From Porodaedalea pini (taxonomy: Eukaryota; Basidiomycota; Agaricomycetes; Hymenochaetales; Hymenochaetaceae), in NCBI GenBank assembly GCA_002794775.1, contig NBAY01000028.1, forward strand, positions 62,001-126,000: a stretch of 64,000 bases of DNA, read 5' to 3'. Each line of letters starts with the position of its first letter. The stretch's first letter is position 1. The position numbers were made by a program, and so were the translations under genes. Of this stretch, positions 20,996 to 31,954 are shown piece after piece. Under the pieces are notes generated by a model. It worked only from the letters and a program-made list of their open reading frames with translations, was not told where the DNA came from and ran no database searches.

Positions 20996-22284
20996 TAAGG
21001 ACTACCAGAAGAATGTACATCTAACCATGTCTCAAACACATACATAAGAAATTAAAAGATACCCAAGTCTTCAGTCTGCGAGCATGAGTCTTAGAACATA
21101 TAACGGATAAGCATCAATTTACTTACTTTCTAGTCATATGCTCACAGTGCAGACCAAGTCTCTTGGTCTGTAGATAGCAGTGGAAATTGGTGAGATACTC
21201 ATTGGCCTTCAATTATATGATATATTGATTCTCTTTCTTTAAAGCAAGGGCCTTCCATCTCGCTCTCTTCTTGTCATTCACTTTATGCACGGGCTCAAGA
21301 ACAAGATAGCGAAGCAGGGAGATGTTTCTACATCTGCCTGTGCTGTAACTTACAGTGATATGTGTGCACTTCACAGAGCATACATCAGTGGTGAGCAGTT
21401 GTCCAATGCACAAAGGCATTCAGAGACCATCAGATATGTACGTTTTCGAGTTTTTGATCAGTTTTTTTTGCATTTGTTTTTACTGAAGCAAATTCTAGTG
21501 TGTATATCTTTTTGCCTGGCTCTTGCTAGAGCGTCTTAATGAGACCCTGAGTCTCAACTTTACTAACATTGACATGACTTCACATGAGCATCTTTTTTTG
21601 AATCTGGTTATCATTTCTTTCTTACATCATTTTCCAGTCTCAAAGTTCACTGTCACTCTAGACACCAGGAAGAATGCGCAGACTGGGGGCTGCCAGCAAA
21701 TGGTTCTCCATTCCAATGATCTGGACCCTATCATCTGCCCTGTCAGGGCTCTACTTCGTGTTGTTGGCCTTTATAAGCGTGAAGCAAACACCTCAGGTCC
21801 CCTTTTCCTGGCTGTTGATAATACAGGAAAAGTTGATCCTTCAAAACAATTGGTATTTCTTTTTCTCTCTTTTTTTTATTCTACTCACTGTCTTTTTCAG
21901 ATTTCCTCAACTCTCAGTCACATGCTCAACAAGGATCTTCAGTCTCTTCTCTATAAGAGATGGGCTGCATTTGGAACTCATTCCTTTCATCGAGGTGGAT
22001 GCCAGTTTTGGATGAAGTACAGAGGCTGGACTCCTAATATGGTTGCTGCTTGGGGTGGCTGGTCTCAGCAGGAGGCAGTGACAATGTATTGCTATTTCTT
22101 TTCTCCTGAGGATAACCATGACTTTGTAGCAGACTATGACAAAGTAGGGCTCCCTCTTGCTAAGTGTCAGCGCATCTCTCTCTAGTTGTCTTGCTTCTGG
22201 ATAGATTACTATATTGACATATGTAATTCAACTACTTGTTTATATAATTGATAGTTCTTGTACAATAACTCTTTCAAGTCACTT

Positions 22285-23502
22285 CTATCTACTAGCAATT
22301 TTCTTACCAATCCAGTACCAGTGACCCTTTGGAAATGCCTTATCCCACTTTGCTTGAGAAAACTCACCATTTTCAAAGTACTTCGCATCTCTCTTCTCAA
22401 GTGCAATGCACTCCTGCCAAAGAGCTTCCCAAACCTCAAAATTATTCTTCTCCCTCCAAACCTCCTGCCATCTTCCCTCCAGATAATATGCCTTTGTCTT
22501 TTCCTCCACAATTGCACTGTCGCAATATTGAATCATGAAATCAGCAACTTCATTGAATGAGAAGAGCCCATCATCCTCTGTAGGGTTCCATCCTCCTGGA
22601 CCAGTGGTCTTTGTTAAATTGCGCTTAAAGAACCTGGTGAAGCGGTCCATATCACTGGAAAAGTCATTGACATAGGCATCATAGACTTTTCTAGAAAAGA
22701 TAAAGTAAGTAAATTAAATATATATAAAAAAATAGCTAGAATAAATCAGCACTTACTTGCGATGTAAAATCTTCATCTTGACATGTTTCCATGGCTCAGG
22801 TCCCATGGATCGAAAGTGCTTTTTGTAGAAGTCAATCTGGCCTGAGATGCCCTGCTGGATTACTGCCATCAACCCCTTTGCCTTGTCAAGATCACTGACA
22901 TCCATCCTCAGTGCAGAGGACAGCTGAGAGGCTGAGGCTGAAGTAGGGAGGGATGATGAGGCCCTAGGTGTTGAGATGGGCACAGGAGGAGATGTAGAGA
23001 TACTGATAGGCCCCCCCCCCCCAGACTGAAGGAGCTGAGTGGCATCAAGGGCTTCCATGTCAGGATTGCCTGCTGCAGTGACAGGCTCATCTAAATAAAA
23101 TAGAATGAGGTTTGTTTTTATTTCAAGAAGGCGCTCAAGCTACTCACCTTCGTTTCCAAATGCATATGGCTCCTGATTATCCCATTTCTCATATCCAGAG
23201 AGCATCAGATCATACTGCCTGTCCTGAATCTGCTGCCGGGTGGGATCAAGGAGTGGCTTCACTTCACCAGCATCCTCTGACAGACTCATGGCTAGGGAAG
23301 CCGAGAGATCTATCTTTAGATGGGTGGCTAGTGCCTGGCAGAGAACCTCCTTCCTGACAGAAAGGCTCTTGATGGCCTTGATCCCACTGATCTGGAGTGA
23401 TTCCTCATTGATCGCACAGGCCCAGAGTTTGAGCTGCTCGAGGTTTGCGGCTTTGAGCTGAAAAGCATCCACAGGCAGATCAAAAGCACAGTGTGAGGAC
23501 AT
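22285..23502 (-). CDS. SAP-like partner gene of the tyrosine recombinase (left arm, intact)
   Basis: Exons 23502-23148, 23090-22757 and 22690-22285 join in phase into 364 residues, starting MSSHCAFDLPVDAF. The N-terminal part (LKAANLEQLKLWACAINEES and the SGIKAIKSLSVRKEVL that follows) looks like a SAP-type helix-extension-helix DNA-binding motif, but the match is only by eye. The middle is low complexity with a 12-G run coding GGGG. The C-terminal part is rich in aromatic and charged residues (RWQEVWREKNNFEVWEALWQ). Its end faces the recombinase end about 100 bp away, so the two genes are convergent and preserved together in both arms. It is probably an accessory protein of the same mobile element. 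The function is not known. Confidence 0.6.
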
Positions 23503-23906
23503 GATGAGAATGAGTAGGAGAAAGCCTTGAGCTGTGTCTGAAGCTTCAAGGCCGAGTATGTGTTGAGGTAGCAGGAGTGAGACAAGTCGTCGCTGCAATT
23601 CGTGATACTCAGATATGACCAAATAAGTACATATTTTTCACGCTCTGCTACGGCTTTCGCTGTCAGCAGCTATTCAACGGCACACAATCAGCCATGCTAT
23701 TCGTACTATTTGTACACGAACTCGTCCACTCTTTGATCATGGAAACCATATTGACTCGCAAGCGTCACATTCACATGTAGTACATTGTACCCTTCAACTC
23801 CTCGTGAACACCCCTTCCCCACAGTGCCTCCGCCTTCTTCACAATCTCCTTCGGCGGTACTTTGCTCTCCTTGCTTCCTTCGATCGGAGGCAGGATCTTG
23901 TGAAGA

Positions 23907-23962
23907 TAGAGCCGAGCACGCTCACATTGGTCAGACCGTGCATGTGAGCGTGCTCGGCTCTA
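23907..23962. repeat. 21-bp foldback hairpin in the Argonaute Piwi region
   Basis: Perfect inverted arms at 23907-23927 and 23942-23962 surround a 14-base loop that contains GGTCAGACC. One arm is genuine coding sequence (frame CERARLYLHK), and the other looks like a locally copied reverse complement that shifts the frame. The same structure occurs at 50382-50437. Confidence 0.85.
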
Positions 23963-24321
23963 ACACTTTCAGACGCAGGCGCCCACAGGTGACTGACATC
24001 GTTGATACCCTGCTGGAGGACGTCCGCAGAAAACTTGTTCTCGTCGTAAAGCACAGTGTAAAGCACAGTGTAACGCGTCGCCCGCACCATCCCCTGTGTC
24101 GCAGAATGCGCCTGCAGGTAGAAATCGAAGTCACACATGCCGGTCACACCCTGGTCGACGACGGTCCCAGCCTTCGAGTTCGTTGTCTGGTCTGCATCCT
24201 GAGCCCGAGTCAGATAGAAGCGGGTGCGGTGACCCTTGCCGCAGATCACGAATGTAACCTTCGGCTTGTAATCCGCGAGGTCACGGAACGCCTTCTTCAT
24301 TTCGCCGACCTCAGCCTTCAT

Positions 24322-24347
24322 GACATCCTGGCCCGGGCCAGGATGTC
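24322..24347. repeat. 26-bp perfect palindrome in the Argonaute Piwi region
   Basis: The palindrome is centred on CCCGGG. Its right half matches normal coding sequence (GQDVMKAEV), while the left half is the reverse complement of the same 12-13 bases and replaces the expected residues after FRGGVS. The same palindrome occurs at 49997-50022. Confidence 0.85.
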
Positions 24348-26604
24348 CGAAACGCCTCCACGGAAAATGACGATACGTTCAGGCAGCGCCTTCATGTGCT
24401 TCCTATACTCCTTGAGCCGTTCAATTATCATGTTCTTGGCGTTCGTGATCGTCTGTCAATATCATTGTCAGCGGTAAGATCAGAATGCGATGCGAAGTGT
24501 GCACTGACCTCCTTCCTGTACTCCTGAAGAGAAACACTCGCCAGGTACTGCATAAAGCTCATGTCGCAACTCGCCGCAACAGCGGCAATCGTCGGCGTTT
24601 CCCTGATGCATCCCGCGCCTGGGTGCGTGACGTCCATTCCCACTGACATCGTGTTCTGTAGCCATTTCAGAGATCCCGACTCCAATGTGTGGTTCAGTCC
24701 GCCTAGCTTCGCGTTCAACTTGAGCGCCAGATTAGTCATGTACTGGTCCTGACCCTCCTTTTCTCGTATGTTTGACATCAGGGCACATAGAGCCTGACAT
24801 CCGAGGACGGTGTCGAACATCGTCTTCAGCCCCCAGCGTAGATGTGCGGGTCCTTGTTAGAGACAAGCGTGAGGACCATCTTCGGCTTACCCGGGAACGA
24901 GTTCAGAGCTCTTGAAACCGCACGCAGAGCTCGATCTCGGAATGGATCATCCGAAGTCGCTCACGCACGTCGTAGTTTGTGCTGACTTTGCTGACTTGCA
25001 AGCCACAAGAATGACATTTGGCAAGGAGAGGGCATCAATCACTTCACGAAGTGCGACGTCGGAGTTGCTGCTGAAATCTTCCGGTCCACCATCGCGCAGG
25101 ACAAGTACGGCCAGATGTGTGAGCTGTGCGGCCTTTGCGAAACGGATACCTCGAGTCGTCCAAGACCTATCGACCACGGCCAGCTGACCTGACCGATAAA
25201 ATTACGTTCGGCGCGCCGAAACAACCGCCATGTCCAGCGAGGTCTTGATACCGAAGCTTGCCATCGGCGGTGTGTTTGACTCAAATCCGAGCAGGCGGAG
25301 GCCTTTGACGGTCAAGGTCTGGGCGTTTGCTGCGGGCGTCTTTACAATTGGCCGCGCACAGAGAGGCGCTCTCCCCCCAACGAGTTTAGCTCACCCGCGA
25401 AGACACTGCCAACTTCGATCCTGCAAATTTCCGCTGGGACGAAAACGTCGTTGTCCTTCGTCCCAGTGTTCACGACAGGCAGGTCATCCGCATGCTTTCA
25501 GAGAAATCCCAAACTCTATGGATGCAGTTTAGTTAAGTCATAGGTTTATATGAACGATTCCGAATGACTTACTCTTCTGGAAGTATTTTTCGCAGTCGCG
25601 GATGGATCCCAAAGCCCCTGATAGTGCTGCGCCTTCGGTAACCAAGATCGTTCGTCGTCACCCTTATTTTCCCGAAGGACTTCTGCAGATGCGCCGCTCC
25701 TTTTGCGACTGACGAAGGAACTCGAGCAGGAACTCGAGCACCGCATCGCTCAAGTGGTCTCGTGGCACATAGAATGCACTCATGCACGTATTGACGTTGA
25801 CGTTCACCGCGAGCGACTTGTAGACCGGGCGGACCGTCGCAGAGAATCCATTGACCACTGCGAGACCGGCCCTCGCACGAGAACCCCTCCCCTGACTCCG
25901 ACTCCGAGTCTGGTGCGAAGTAGTAAGCATGTTTTCCCGACGCACGCACGCCTGTGTGTGAGCCGCACGCGATGTCGCGATTAGATTGAAGGCAGACAAG
26001 ATTGGGGAATCGGGTTGTTTTGCAGGTGGGGTCTTCGCGGTGCAGGAAACTAAGAATTTGCAAGCACATTAAGTGAATGTTAGACGTACCGAGCCAGCGC
26101 CGCCGACCGACTTCAGTTCCCCTTCCTTAGGACCAACTAGAGTCACGGCGTACCGGCGTATCGCAATAAGCCGACGAGTGCCATCGAGCACGATCCCTTG
26201 TGCAGACGATCCCGCAGGCAGATAGGGCCCAACCTTCTTCGACTTTTTTCAGACGGCCCGATGAATGACATGCTTCCGATTTGTTGAGGAGTTGTCCATG
26301 TTGCTTCAGAATGAAGAACGGCTTGAGAGAGTGTGAGTGCGGAGTGAGGCCGGCGTTTTCGACTTCGTCGATTTTCGTCGATCTCCCGCACGCGCGAGAG
26401 ACGGCTTAGGTCAGCGAGCCCCACCGGACGCGCGTCTCTCGTGAATCAAAAGCACCGGTCTCATCTTTATCTCTCTTCCTTCTTCTCCCATCCCCATCAG
26501 TCTTGCTCTCCCGCCTCATCGCTCACCCCTATAAGTACCCATTGCTACGGAAGGACAAGCTGGACGGCATCCTATGGATCCTTCCAGTGACATAGTCATG
26601 GTTA

Positions 26605-29355
26605 ATGGTACGGAATAGATCGCCACGTTCTAAGTCTTTGGTGGCTTACAAACAGGCATTTTGTGTAGCACCCAGTGAAGTTCATGATCATGAAGACACC
26701 ATGGAAGACTCTGAGCAGTTGCAAGAGGTGCTATCTGGTAAGCATATGTCTTCCCTGGTAAGTTCCATGGGCCCTTCTGACGTGACGTCAGATGAAGTTT
26801 CTTCTGAAGGACCTGCAGAGAATGATTCAAAAGGAAAGGGAAAGGAAGTGGCTCGAGAGAGTTCAGGGGAGGAATCTAGTCGTAGTAGCCGTAAGTACTA
26901 TCTATACAATTGCTGCGGGATCGTCCTGATGCATCTGTGCACTATTTTTCAGCGTCCAAAAGTGCAGCGCTAAAGAAGCAGCTCGTTCAAGCGAAGGCAT
27001 CACAGTCCTATGATGAAGTTGTGGTAATTGCGGAGGCAGCTGTTGCTAAGCATGGTCAGATTGAGGAAAAGTCAAAGCGGCGTAAAAAACATCTTCACGC
27101 CAGAAAAAATTTTGATTTTCTCTTGGCTAGGATAACCCAACTTGAGTCACAAATCCACACAAGCTCGGCCACCATGCTTCAAACTGTTCAAGATGTTGCT
27201 GCAGCCGATGAGGCACGTTCTTCGGAGGCCCAGGTCGGCCTTCTTTTTGTCACGGATCGGGTTAATACGTTGGAGGAGAAAAGTGAACAAAGCGAAATCA
27301 ATGCACGTCGAGTAGAAGATGAAATACGTGGTGTACTTAGTCTTCATACGGATGCTATTCTCGGGGTAAAGCTCCTTCTCTAGTATCACTCTACTTGATT
27401 CTCACATTCTGATTTAGGAGCCTGAAGCGGCGGATAAGTTGCACCTTCAAAAATTAATCGAGGAAGGAAAGATTATACTCCTTACGGGATTCAGTGTTGC
27501 GGAGCGTGTCCTGCAGATTCGCTACTGCTCGGGAAACACTTCAAATAATGAGGATGTCCGCAAGCCTAAAAGGATTCATTATTTCATCCCGATCGACCAC
27601 CCTCGTATTCAGCAAAACACAGCATATGACCCGTGGTCATCCGAATGGGTCTTGAGGGACCTTGTGCAGCGCGCTCAAACCCCAAAGGCAGGCCCTGGCA
27701 TGCCCTTCGAGGCATTCAAATCAATCACCAATATAACGAAAGGCTACGCATTCGATCTCGGGCAACTCTATCCGAAGTACGACAGAGAGAAGGTAATCCA
27801 AAACTTGCACGACTTGTTAGCTGCTTTTATGCGTGCTCATGAACGGCCGAGTTTCTGGGAGATGAACGCTTCGCTTTCCTTTGCCGTGAGGGTGGAACAG
27901 GCAGGATATGGAGATTGCAAACCTTTCTGCGACCGGGCCCAATACAACGATGTGGACGCCCTTGTTCTGGCGGAAGTTATTAGGAGCGGACTTCCGCAGG
28001 CATCCGAGATATCCACGGAGCTAAAGGGGAAACCCGAGACTATGAGCAAAATCGAGAGTTTCGCGGGCCACGAAGCGATGTGGATTTTCAATCAGTATCA
28101 GCAAAAGTCTAAAAAGAGTTGGCCTAAAAGAGGCTCTGCTCACTACTCCACGCACTCTTCCCAACTCTCCGACGTGGGCTCTACCCCTTGCGATACTGTA
28201 TTGGGCGCGCAATTTGATTTGAAAAAGAGACTTACGCGCGATTCTGTCAACCGAATCGCATACGTACTTCATCTCGCCTTCAGACAACGAAAAGAGGATG
28301 TGGATATCTTGTTTAGCGCTTCCCCGATTCTGCAACTGGAGGGACCGGAAAAATATGATTTTAAGTCGGCCGATAGTCGAATGAGAGAATATGCCGGTCT
28401 TGTTGTGGATCCTTGTAATGAAGCAAGCTTGTCGTACGAAGAACTGGACACCCGAGTACTTCTCGCAGAGGCCAGTGCGCCAGCGGGCAGTGTGAAGCAC
28501 TCGCTATGCAGGAATTACAGGAATCTTAGGGCGTATATGCCTTTCATCAAGGACCTGTCTGCGCTATTGGCAGCTCTCAAGCTCTTGGAGAATGGAATTG
28601 CCGACATTCTATTGCGGGAAGATGCCTATGACTCACTCGTAGTTGCGTTACATGGAGGTGCCCATGATATGTCTGAGCCTGTGGAATCTTACGAAGCTGC
28701 AATAAAGGCATTGGAGGAGCGTGGCGTTTCACAGGGGCAGTTTAAGAAGTGTGCTCCACATTTCAGAGCGATTTTGGCCGTCCAGCAGGGAATCAACATG
28801 CATAACAGTATCCCCGACGGACCTATAAGTGTAGGGTTCCCCCTTCCACATGTGGACAATGTGGTGCGATCCAGTGAACGGGAATCCAGTGCATTGCAAT
28901 CCTATCTGTCGTCATCTGCGAAATCATTTCGCAAGCGTCCCGCTGACGATCATGCCCTTACGACAAGGCCAGAGAAAAAAAAGAATCAATCGGATTACCT
29001 GCATGATGAAGGCCCCTCTAATTCGAAAGGAGGCATGGCTCGTGGAGACACGTCCCCGCCATCCCCCCTCACTTCATCCTCGCTCCAGCCAGGCCCCTCT
29101 AATCCGTTTAATGCCGGAAGGGGAGGCACGGCTCATGGAAACACATCCCGGTCCCTCCTCACTTCGTCCTCGTCCCGGCCACCTCCCCCCGCTGACTGGC
29201 ATCAGACTTACGAGAACTACAGAAGAGAGGGTGGAAGAGAGGGTAGAAGCGACCAGAAACGGAGACACGACTACCACTCCGGAAGAGAGGATAGAGACTA
29301 CCAGAGACGGGAATACAGCTACTCCAGAAGAGGGGGTAGACGTGGACATCACTGA
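26605..29355 (+). CDS. 878-residue gag-like / nucleoprotein-like gene (left arm, intact)
   Basis: Exons 26605-26890, 26953-27365 and 27418-29355 join in phase with good splice sites. The order of regions is an acidic Ser-rich N terminus, a basic coiled-coil segment (KSKRRKKHLHARKNFDFLLA, then a heptad-like ITQLESQIHTSSATMLQTVQ), and a long globular part of about 400 residues (YFIPIDHPRIQQNTAYDPWS, KSITNITKGYAFDLGQLYPK). It ends with a Ser/Pro/Gly-rich stretch and an Arg/Tyr/Ser-rich C terminus (REYSYSRRGGRRGHH) like RNA-binding tails. This architecture resembles a retroelement Gag, but no zinc knuckle or RT is nearby and I do not recognise the family. The start codon is the first in-frame ATG; an upstream exon is possible. 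Confidence 0.6.
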
Positions 29356-29639
29356 GAGAGTTCCGGAAGAGTTGCTCTGACATCACGACGATGACCTCGA
29401 GGCGTCCAAGGTGGTCACTGGAGCGGCGGTAATGAGGAGGGACTCAAGCGTGGATCAAATCAGTCTGAACAATCAGACACATGCTCTCGCATAGCCTCAA
29501 ATCCTTTTGTCTACTATTTCCTTTTGTATTCCTCCTACTAAGTCTTCTTTCATACAGAAATACCAGGGTTTTGTATGATTAGTTGTGTAGAGTGTACATT
29601 TTATTTATTCAATGATTGAAGTTTACTGCTAGAAAGTGA
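29356..29639. other. Non-coding stretch after the gag-like gene
   Basis: Nothing is supported here beyond a likely 3' untranslated region; there are no repeats longer than a few bases. Confidence 0.4.
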
Positions 29640-29878
29640 CCATGATGATGGAGTGCGTGATGTTCCGCACCGCTCAACTCATTGTCCATCGCTACGATAG
29701 CCTTTGGGCACGGCAAGACTGCATATGGTCCAAGAGCAAAGGATGCAGAGGTCGAGACAAGTCTTGCATTACTCACTCACACTGTTCGATATGCGCAGGA
29801 GGATGTTTCTCACATCAAGGAACAGTAGTTGTGTGTACATCATATAGACAGAATATATTACATTGTTGGACCAGTTGA
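29640..29878 (-). pseudogene. Short Tc1/mariner transposase relic (left arm)
   Basis: This stretch is a diverged partial copy of the segment around the second catalytic Asp of the nearby transposase (compare 30225-30310): the plus strand reads CATATGGTCCAAGAGC here against CATGTGGTCCAAGAGA there. It indicates a second, older element or an internal duplication at this place. Confidence 0.45.
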
Positions 29879-29924
29879 GACAGTGACAAGGAAGCCTGTA
29901 TCCACTCAATGAAGAAACCCAACA

Positions 29925-31159
29925 CTAACAGAGATAACCGCAATGATGATAGAAAGCACGACAGTCCACAGCACTGATAGACATGGTTTCACCGTAAAGC
30001 TTCACGAATACTGAAGCGTCCGTTTCCTCATCACTGAATTTGACCCGACGAAGTCGAGATTTCAGCAGAGAGAATGCCAGCTCGATCGGGTTGAAGTCCG
30101 GAGAATACGCGGGGAGAAATTCCAGCTTCATGCCCCTGTGCGGAGTCAGATCAGTAAGAGCCCTGTGTCGCAGCACGACAGGTCAAAATAGACGGACCTT
30201 GACTCAATGAGTTCGTGGATTTCCAGTGACTTGTGGATTGTGCAGTTGTCCATCACCACAACAGAGTTTTGGGCCGGCCAAGGTTGCATGTGGTCCAAGA
30301 GATCCCTGATAAATGCAGAGAAGGAGGTGGCATTGAAGGATCCTTCCAGTATTGTACAGTCAAGCATGCCAGTCGAAGTGATTGCGGGCAAGATTGAATA
30401 CCTAGAAGAGGCAAGCAGTCAGATCTGCAGTCATAAAGGTAAGCATTGCACCTTTTTCCCCATGTAAAGATCACTTTCCGACATGCCTGATAACCCTGCA
30501 AAGCCCATGCTTTCTTCCTCAAGAAGGTACGTCGGTCGCATGCGCTCTCGTCGACAAAGACGAGCTGTTCTGCCTCATATTGAGATCCCATTCTCAATGT
30601 GTACTGGAGCCGAGCGGACTTGCTGCGTTCAAGTGCCCTTTTCGATATCTTGAGCAGAGTAAGTTTGCTGATGCGAAGCCATAAGCATCACCGCACCGTC
30701 TTCAGAGTGAACCCAGCTCGGCGCAGAGACCTCCATACTGTAGTGTCCAAAACCTTCTTGCCTGTTACCCTTTCCAGCTCCTCCCTCACCTTGTCTAAGT
30801 ACTGGTCCTTGCGATGCTCTATCGTGCTCAAGAGATACTATAGTTCAGTTAGCCGCAGCGAGTCATTACAATTCAAAAAATGCACTCACCTGTGTATCTG
30901 CATAATCAAGCAACCTTGGTCTTCCGGTCCTCGTGCCCTCCTGTCGTAAATGCCCCATGCGCTCATGTTGAGCAACAGTTTGGTGGATTGTTGCTCGATG
31001 GATATCTATTACCCTGGCCAGGTCATGCACGGTGAAGAGTTGTGACTGATACAGTCTGAATATGATGTGTCTTGCATCATCTGAGAGTGCCTTGCCTGAA
31101 ACCATCATGGAACGACCTGAGAGGAGGAGGAAGTAGAGTGTTGGCTTTCGTGTTTGCAT
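29925..31159 (-). pseudogene. Tc1/mariner DDE transposase (left arm)
   Basis: The minus strand encodes an N-terminal helix-turn-helix (LFTVHDLARVIDIHRATIHQ), an intron (near 30891-30838), a DDE_3 domain with VFVDESACDRRT (first D), VVVMDNCTIH (second D) and LPAYSPDFNPIELAF (DNPIE-type third acid). This family cuts at TA. A TGA follows LKTVR (near 30684) in both arms, and intron positions in the DDE part are uncertain, so I treat it as a relic. It reads away from its TIR at 31387-31783. The opposite TIR is not present within several kilobases. Confidence 0.85.
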
Positions 31160-31386
31160 GGCGGTGGCTTGGCTAACACGTGCTCACGTGCTCACAGGTG
31201 TTGGTAGTATGCACAGAAATTTGAGCGTAGCAGTCGAAGCACAAAGCGAATGGACAGGAAACTTGCAGGGAAGATGGCTTTTATGTGTCCGATAATTACA
31301 CAAAAAGAATCATAATCTTAGCGGTCTTCTTGCCCATGCTGCAAGACCTGTTGTGAGAAGAGGAAGGTGGAAAGAGCTCAAAGTGG

Positions 31387-31783
31387 AACACAAACCTTGC
31401 TGCTGCACCATGAATACTGCATGGATTGGCTTCAGACTTGCAGGAGCTGTTGGTATAGTCATATACTTAATTTACAGTCATGGGAAAGAATTTTATAGGT
31501 AGATGTAGGGGAGCCATAATTTTTGAATCTCAGTGGAAATGTATGAGAGAACAGACTGGCTGCACTTGTTTGATCTCCACCCACCTACACAGTCAATGTA
31601 TTGCTCCCTATTTTACATATTTCTGCTCCTGAGAACCATGCCTATTTTTTGAGTACTTAATGAGCAGGTACTGCGCAGAATTTACAGAGAAAATCAACAT
31701 TTATTCTATTTTTCGACATTTTGGCTCAGACGCGGCTCACTTCACGTGAAATGCACGTGTCGCAGGACTTATGAAAATGGCTG
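31387..31783 (-). repeat. About 397-bp Tc1/mariner TIR at the inner end of the left arm
   Basis: This is homologous to both arms of the 849-bp hairpin element and to 42550-42946. It ends AAAATGGCTG, followed by TA (31784-31785), where homology between the two arms of the giant duplication stops. Confidence 0.9.
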
Positions 31784-31954
31784 TAATATTGAATAAGCCG
31801 AGTGCAGATCATCTAGAAAGAGTGTGTCAACAGATAAGATGAGACGACCTGCATTCAGACGTACCGAGACGCATCATTGCCTCTTACATGCTTTCCACCA
31901 CTACCACCTGCACCTCTAGGGACCGCAAAGGCCTATCTCAGCAAGAAGGTCACT

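Larger units (their letters stand above)
18474..22185 (+). pseudogene. Crypton-like tyrosine recombinase, damaged copy (left arm)
   Basis: A multi-exon gene starts MAVSSAEASFVKSV. Exons 18474-18605, 18663-18835, 18891-about 19035, about 19090-19160, 21134-21190, 21245-21435 and 21536-22185 (with a further short intron near 21853-21900) are visible. The C-terminal domain has RLNETLSL, the TRKNAQTGG lysine region, a THSFxRGG box and a terminal catalytic-tyrosine stretch WGGWSQQEAVTMY. These fit the R..K..HxxR..Y order of tyrosine recombinases of DNA transposons (Crypton-type). In this copy HxxR reads HSFH, an early exon has TGA in place of CGA (near 19113), and MYRYF reads MYCYF. All are CpG transitions, so it is very likely inactive. 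A GC-AG intron is probable after exon 3. Confidence 0.75.
23771..26220 (-). pseudogene. Argonaute pseudogene (left arm)
   Basis: Read on the minus strand in several frames, it shows a linker/PAZ region (VNGFSATVRPVYKSLAVNVN, RVTTNDLGYRRRSTIRGFG, LPVVNTGTKDNDVFVPAEIC), then MASFGIKTSLDMAVVSAR. The Piwi domain follows: TLVSNKDPHIYAG, TMFDTVLGCQALC, NTMSVGMDVTHPG, FVICGKGHRTRFY and FDFYLQAHSATQG. The C terminus ends HEELKGTMYYM. Argonautes are the small-RNA-guided core of RNA interference. Frameshifts occur (one after IYAG), and RDG of the catalytic tetrad reads RGG, with the final His position reading Arg. Two foldback lesions interrupt the Piwi part (24322-24347 and 23907-23962), and a 12-bp tandem duplication gives TVLYTVLY. 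It cannot make an active slicer. Confidence 0.85.
1546..31785 (+). repeat. Left arm of giant inverted duplication
   Basis: This segment returns in reverse complement at 42548-64000. Paired positions sum to 65546 outside the Ty3 insertion, 71745 inside it, 73494 after the 1.74-kb LTR-like unit, 74345 after the hairpin element, and then 74344 to 74333 after small indels. The left arm is about 30.2 kb and the visible right arm about 21.5 kb; the difference is almost exactly the three insertions. Protein-level identity varies along the arm from about 93 percent to 100 percent. Homology ends at the TA following a Tc1/mariner TIR (31783). Confidence 0.95.

Noticed and set aside
22991..23002. 12-13 base G/C homopolymer as a phase-variation switch
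   Set aside because: It encodes poly-Gly in the SAP-like gene and keeps frame in both arms; the difference between arms is a substitution, not a length change.
23785..24477. 230-codon plus-strand ORF (and its mirror at 49867-50559)
   Set aside because: It lies antisense to the Piwi coding region of the Argonaute relic and has no independent domain; its openness follows from the opposite-strand codon use.
18474..29355. DIRS-type retrotransposon made of the gag-like gene plus the tyrosine recombinase
   Set aside because: No reverse transcriptase or RNase H lies anywhere between them, and the recombinase region is separated from the gag-like gene by the Argonaute relic and the SAP-like gene in mixed orientations.
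20147..31783. An 11.6-kb macro-transposon bounded by the hairpin element and the TIR at 31783
   Set aside because: The hairpin element is complete with its own two ends, and the right arm shows a clean empty TA, so it is an independent insertion.
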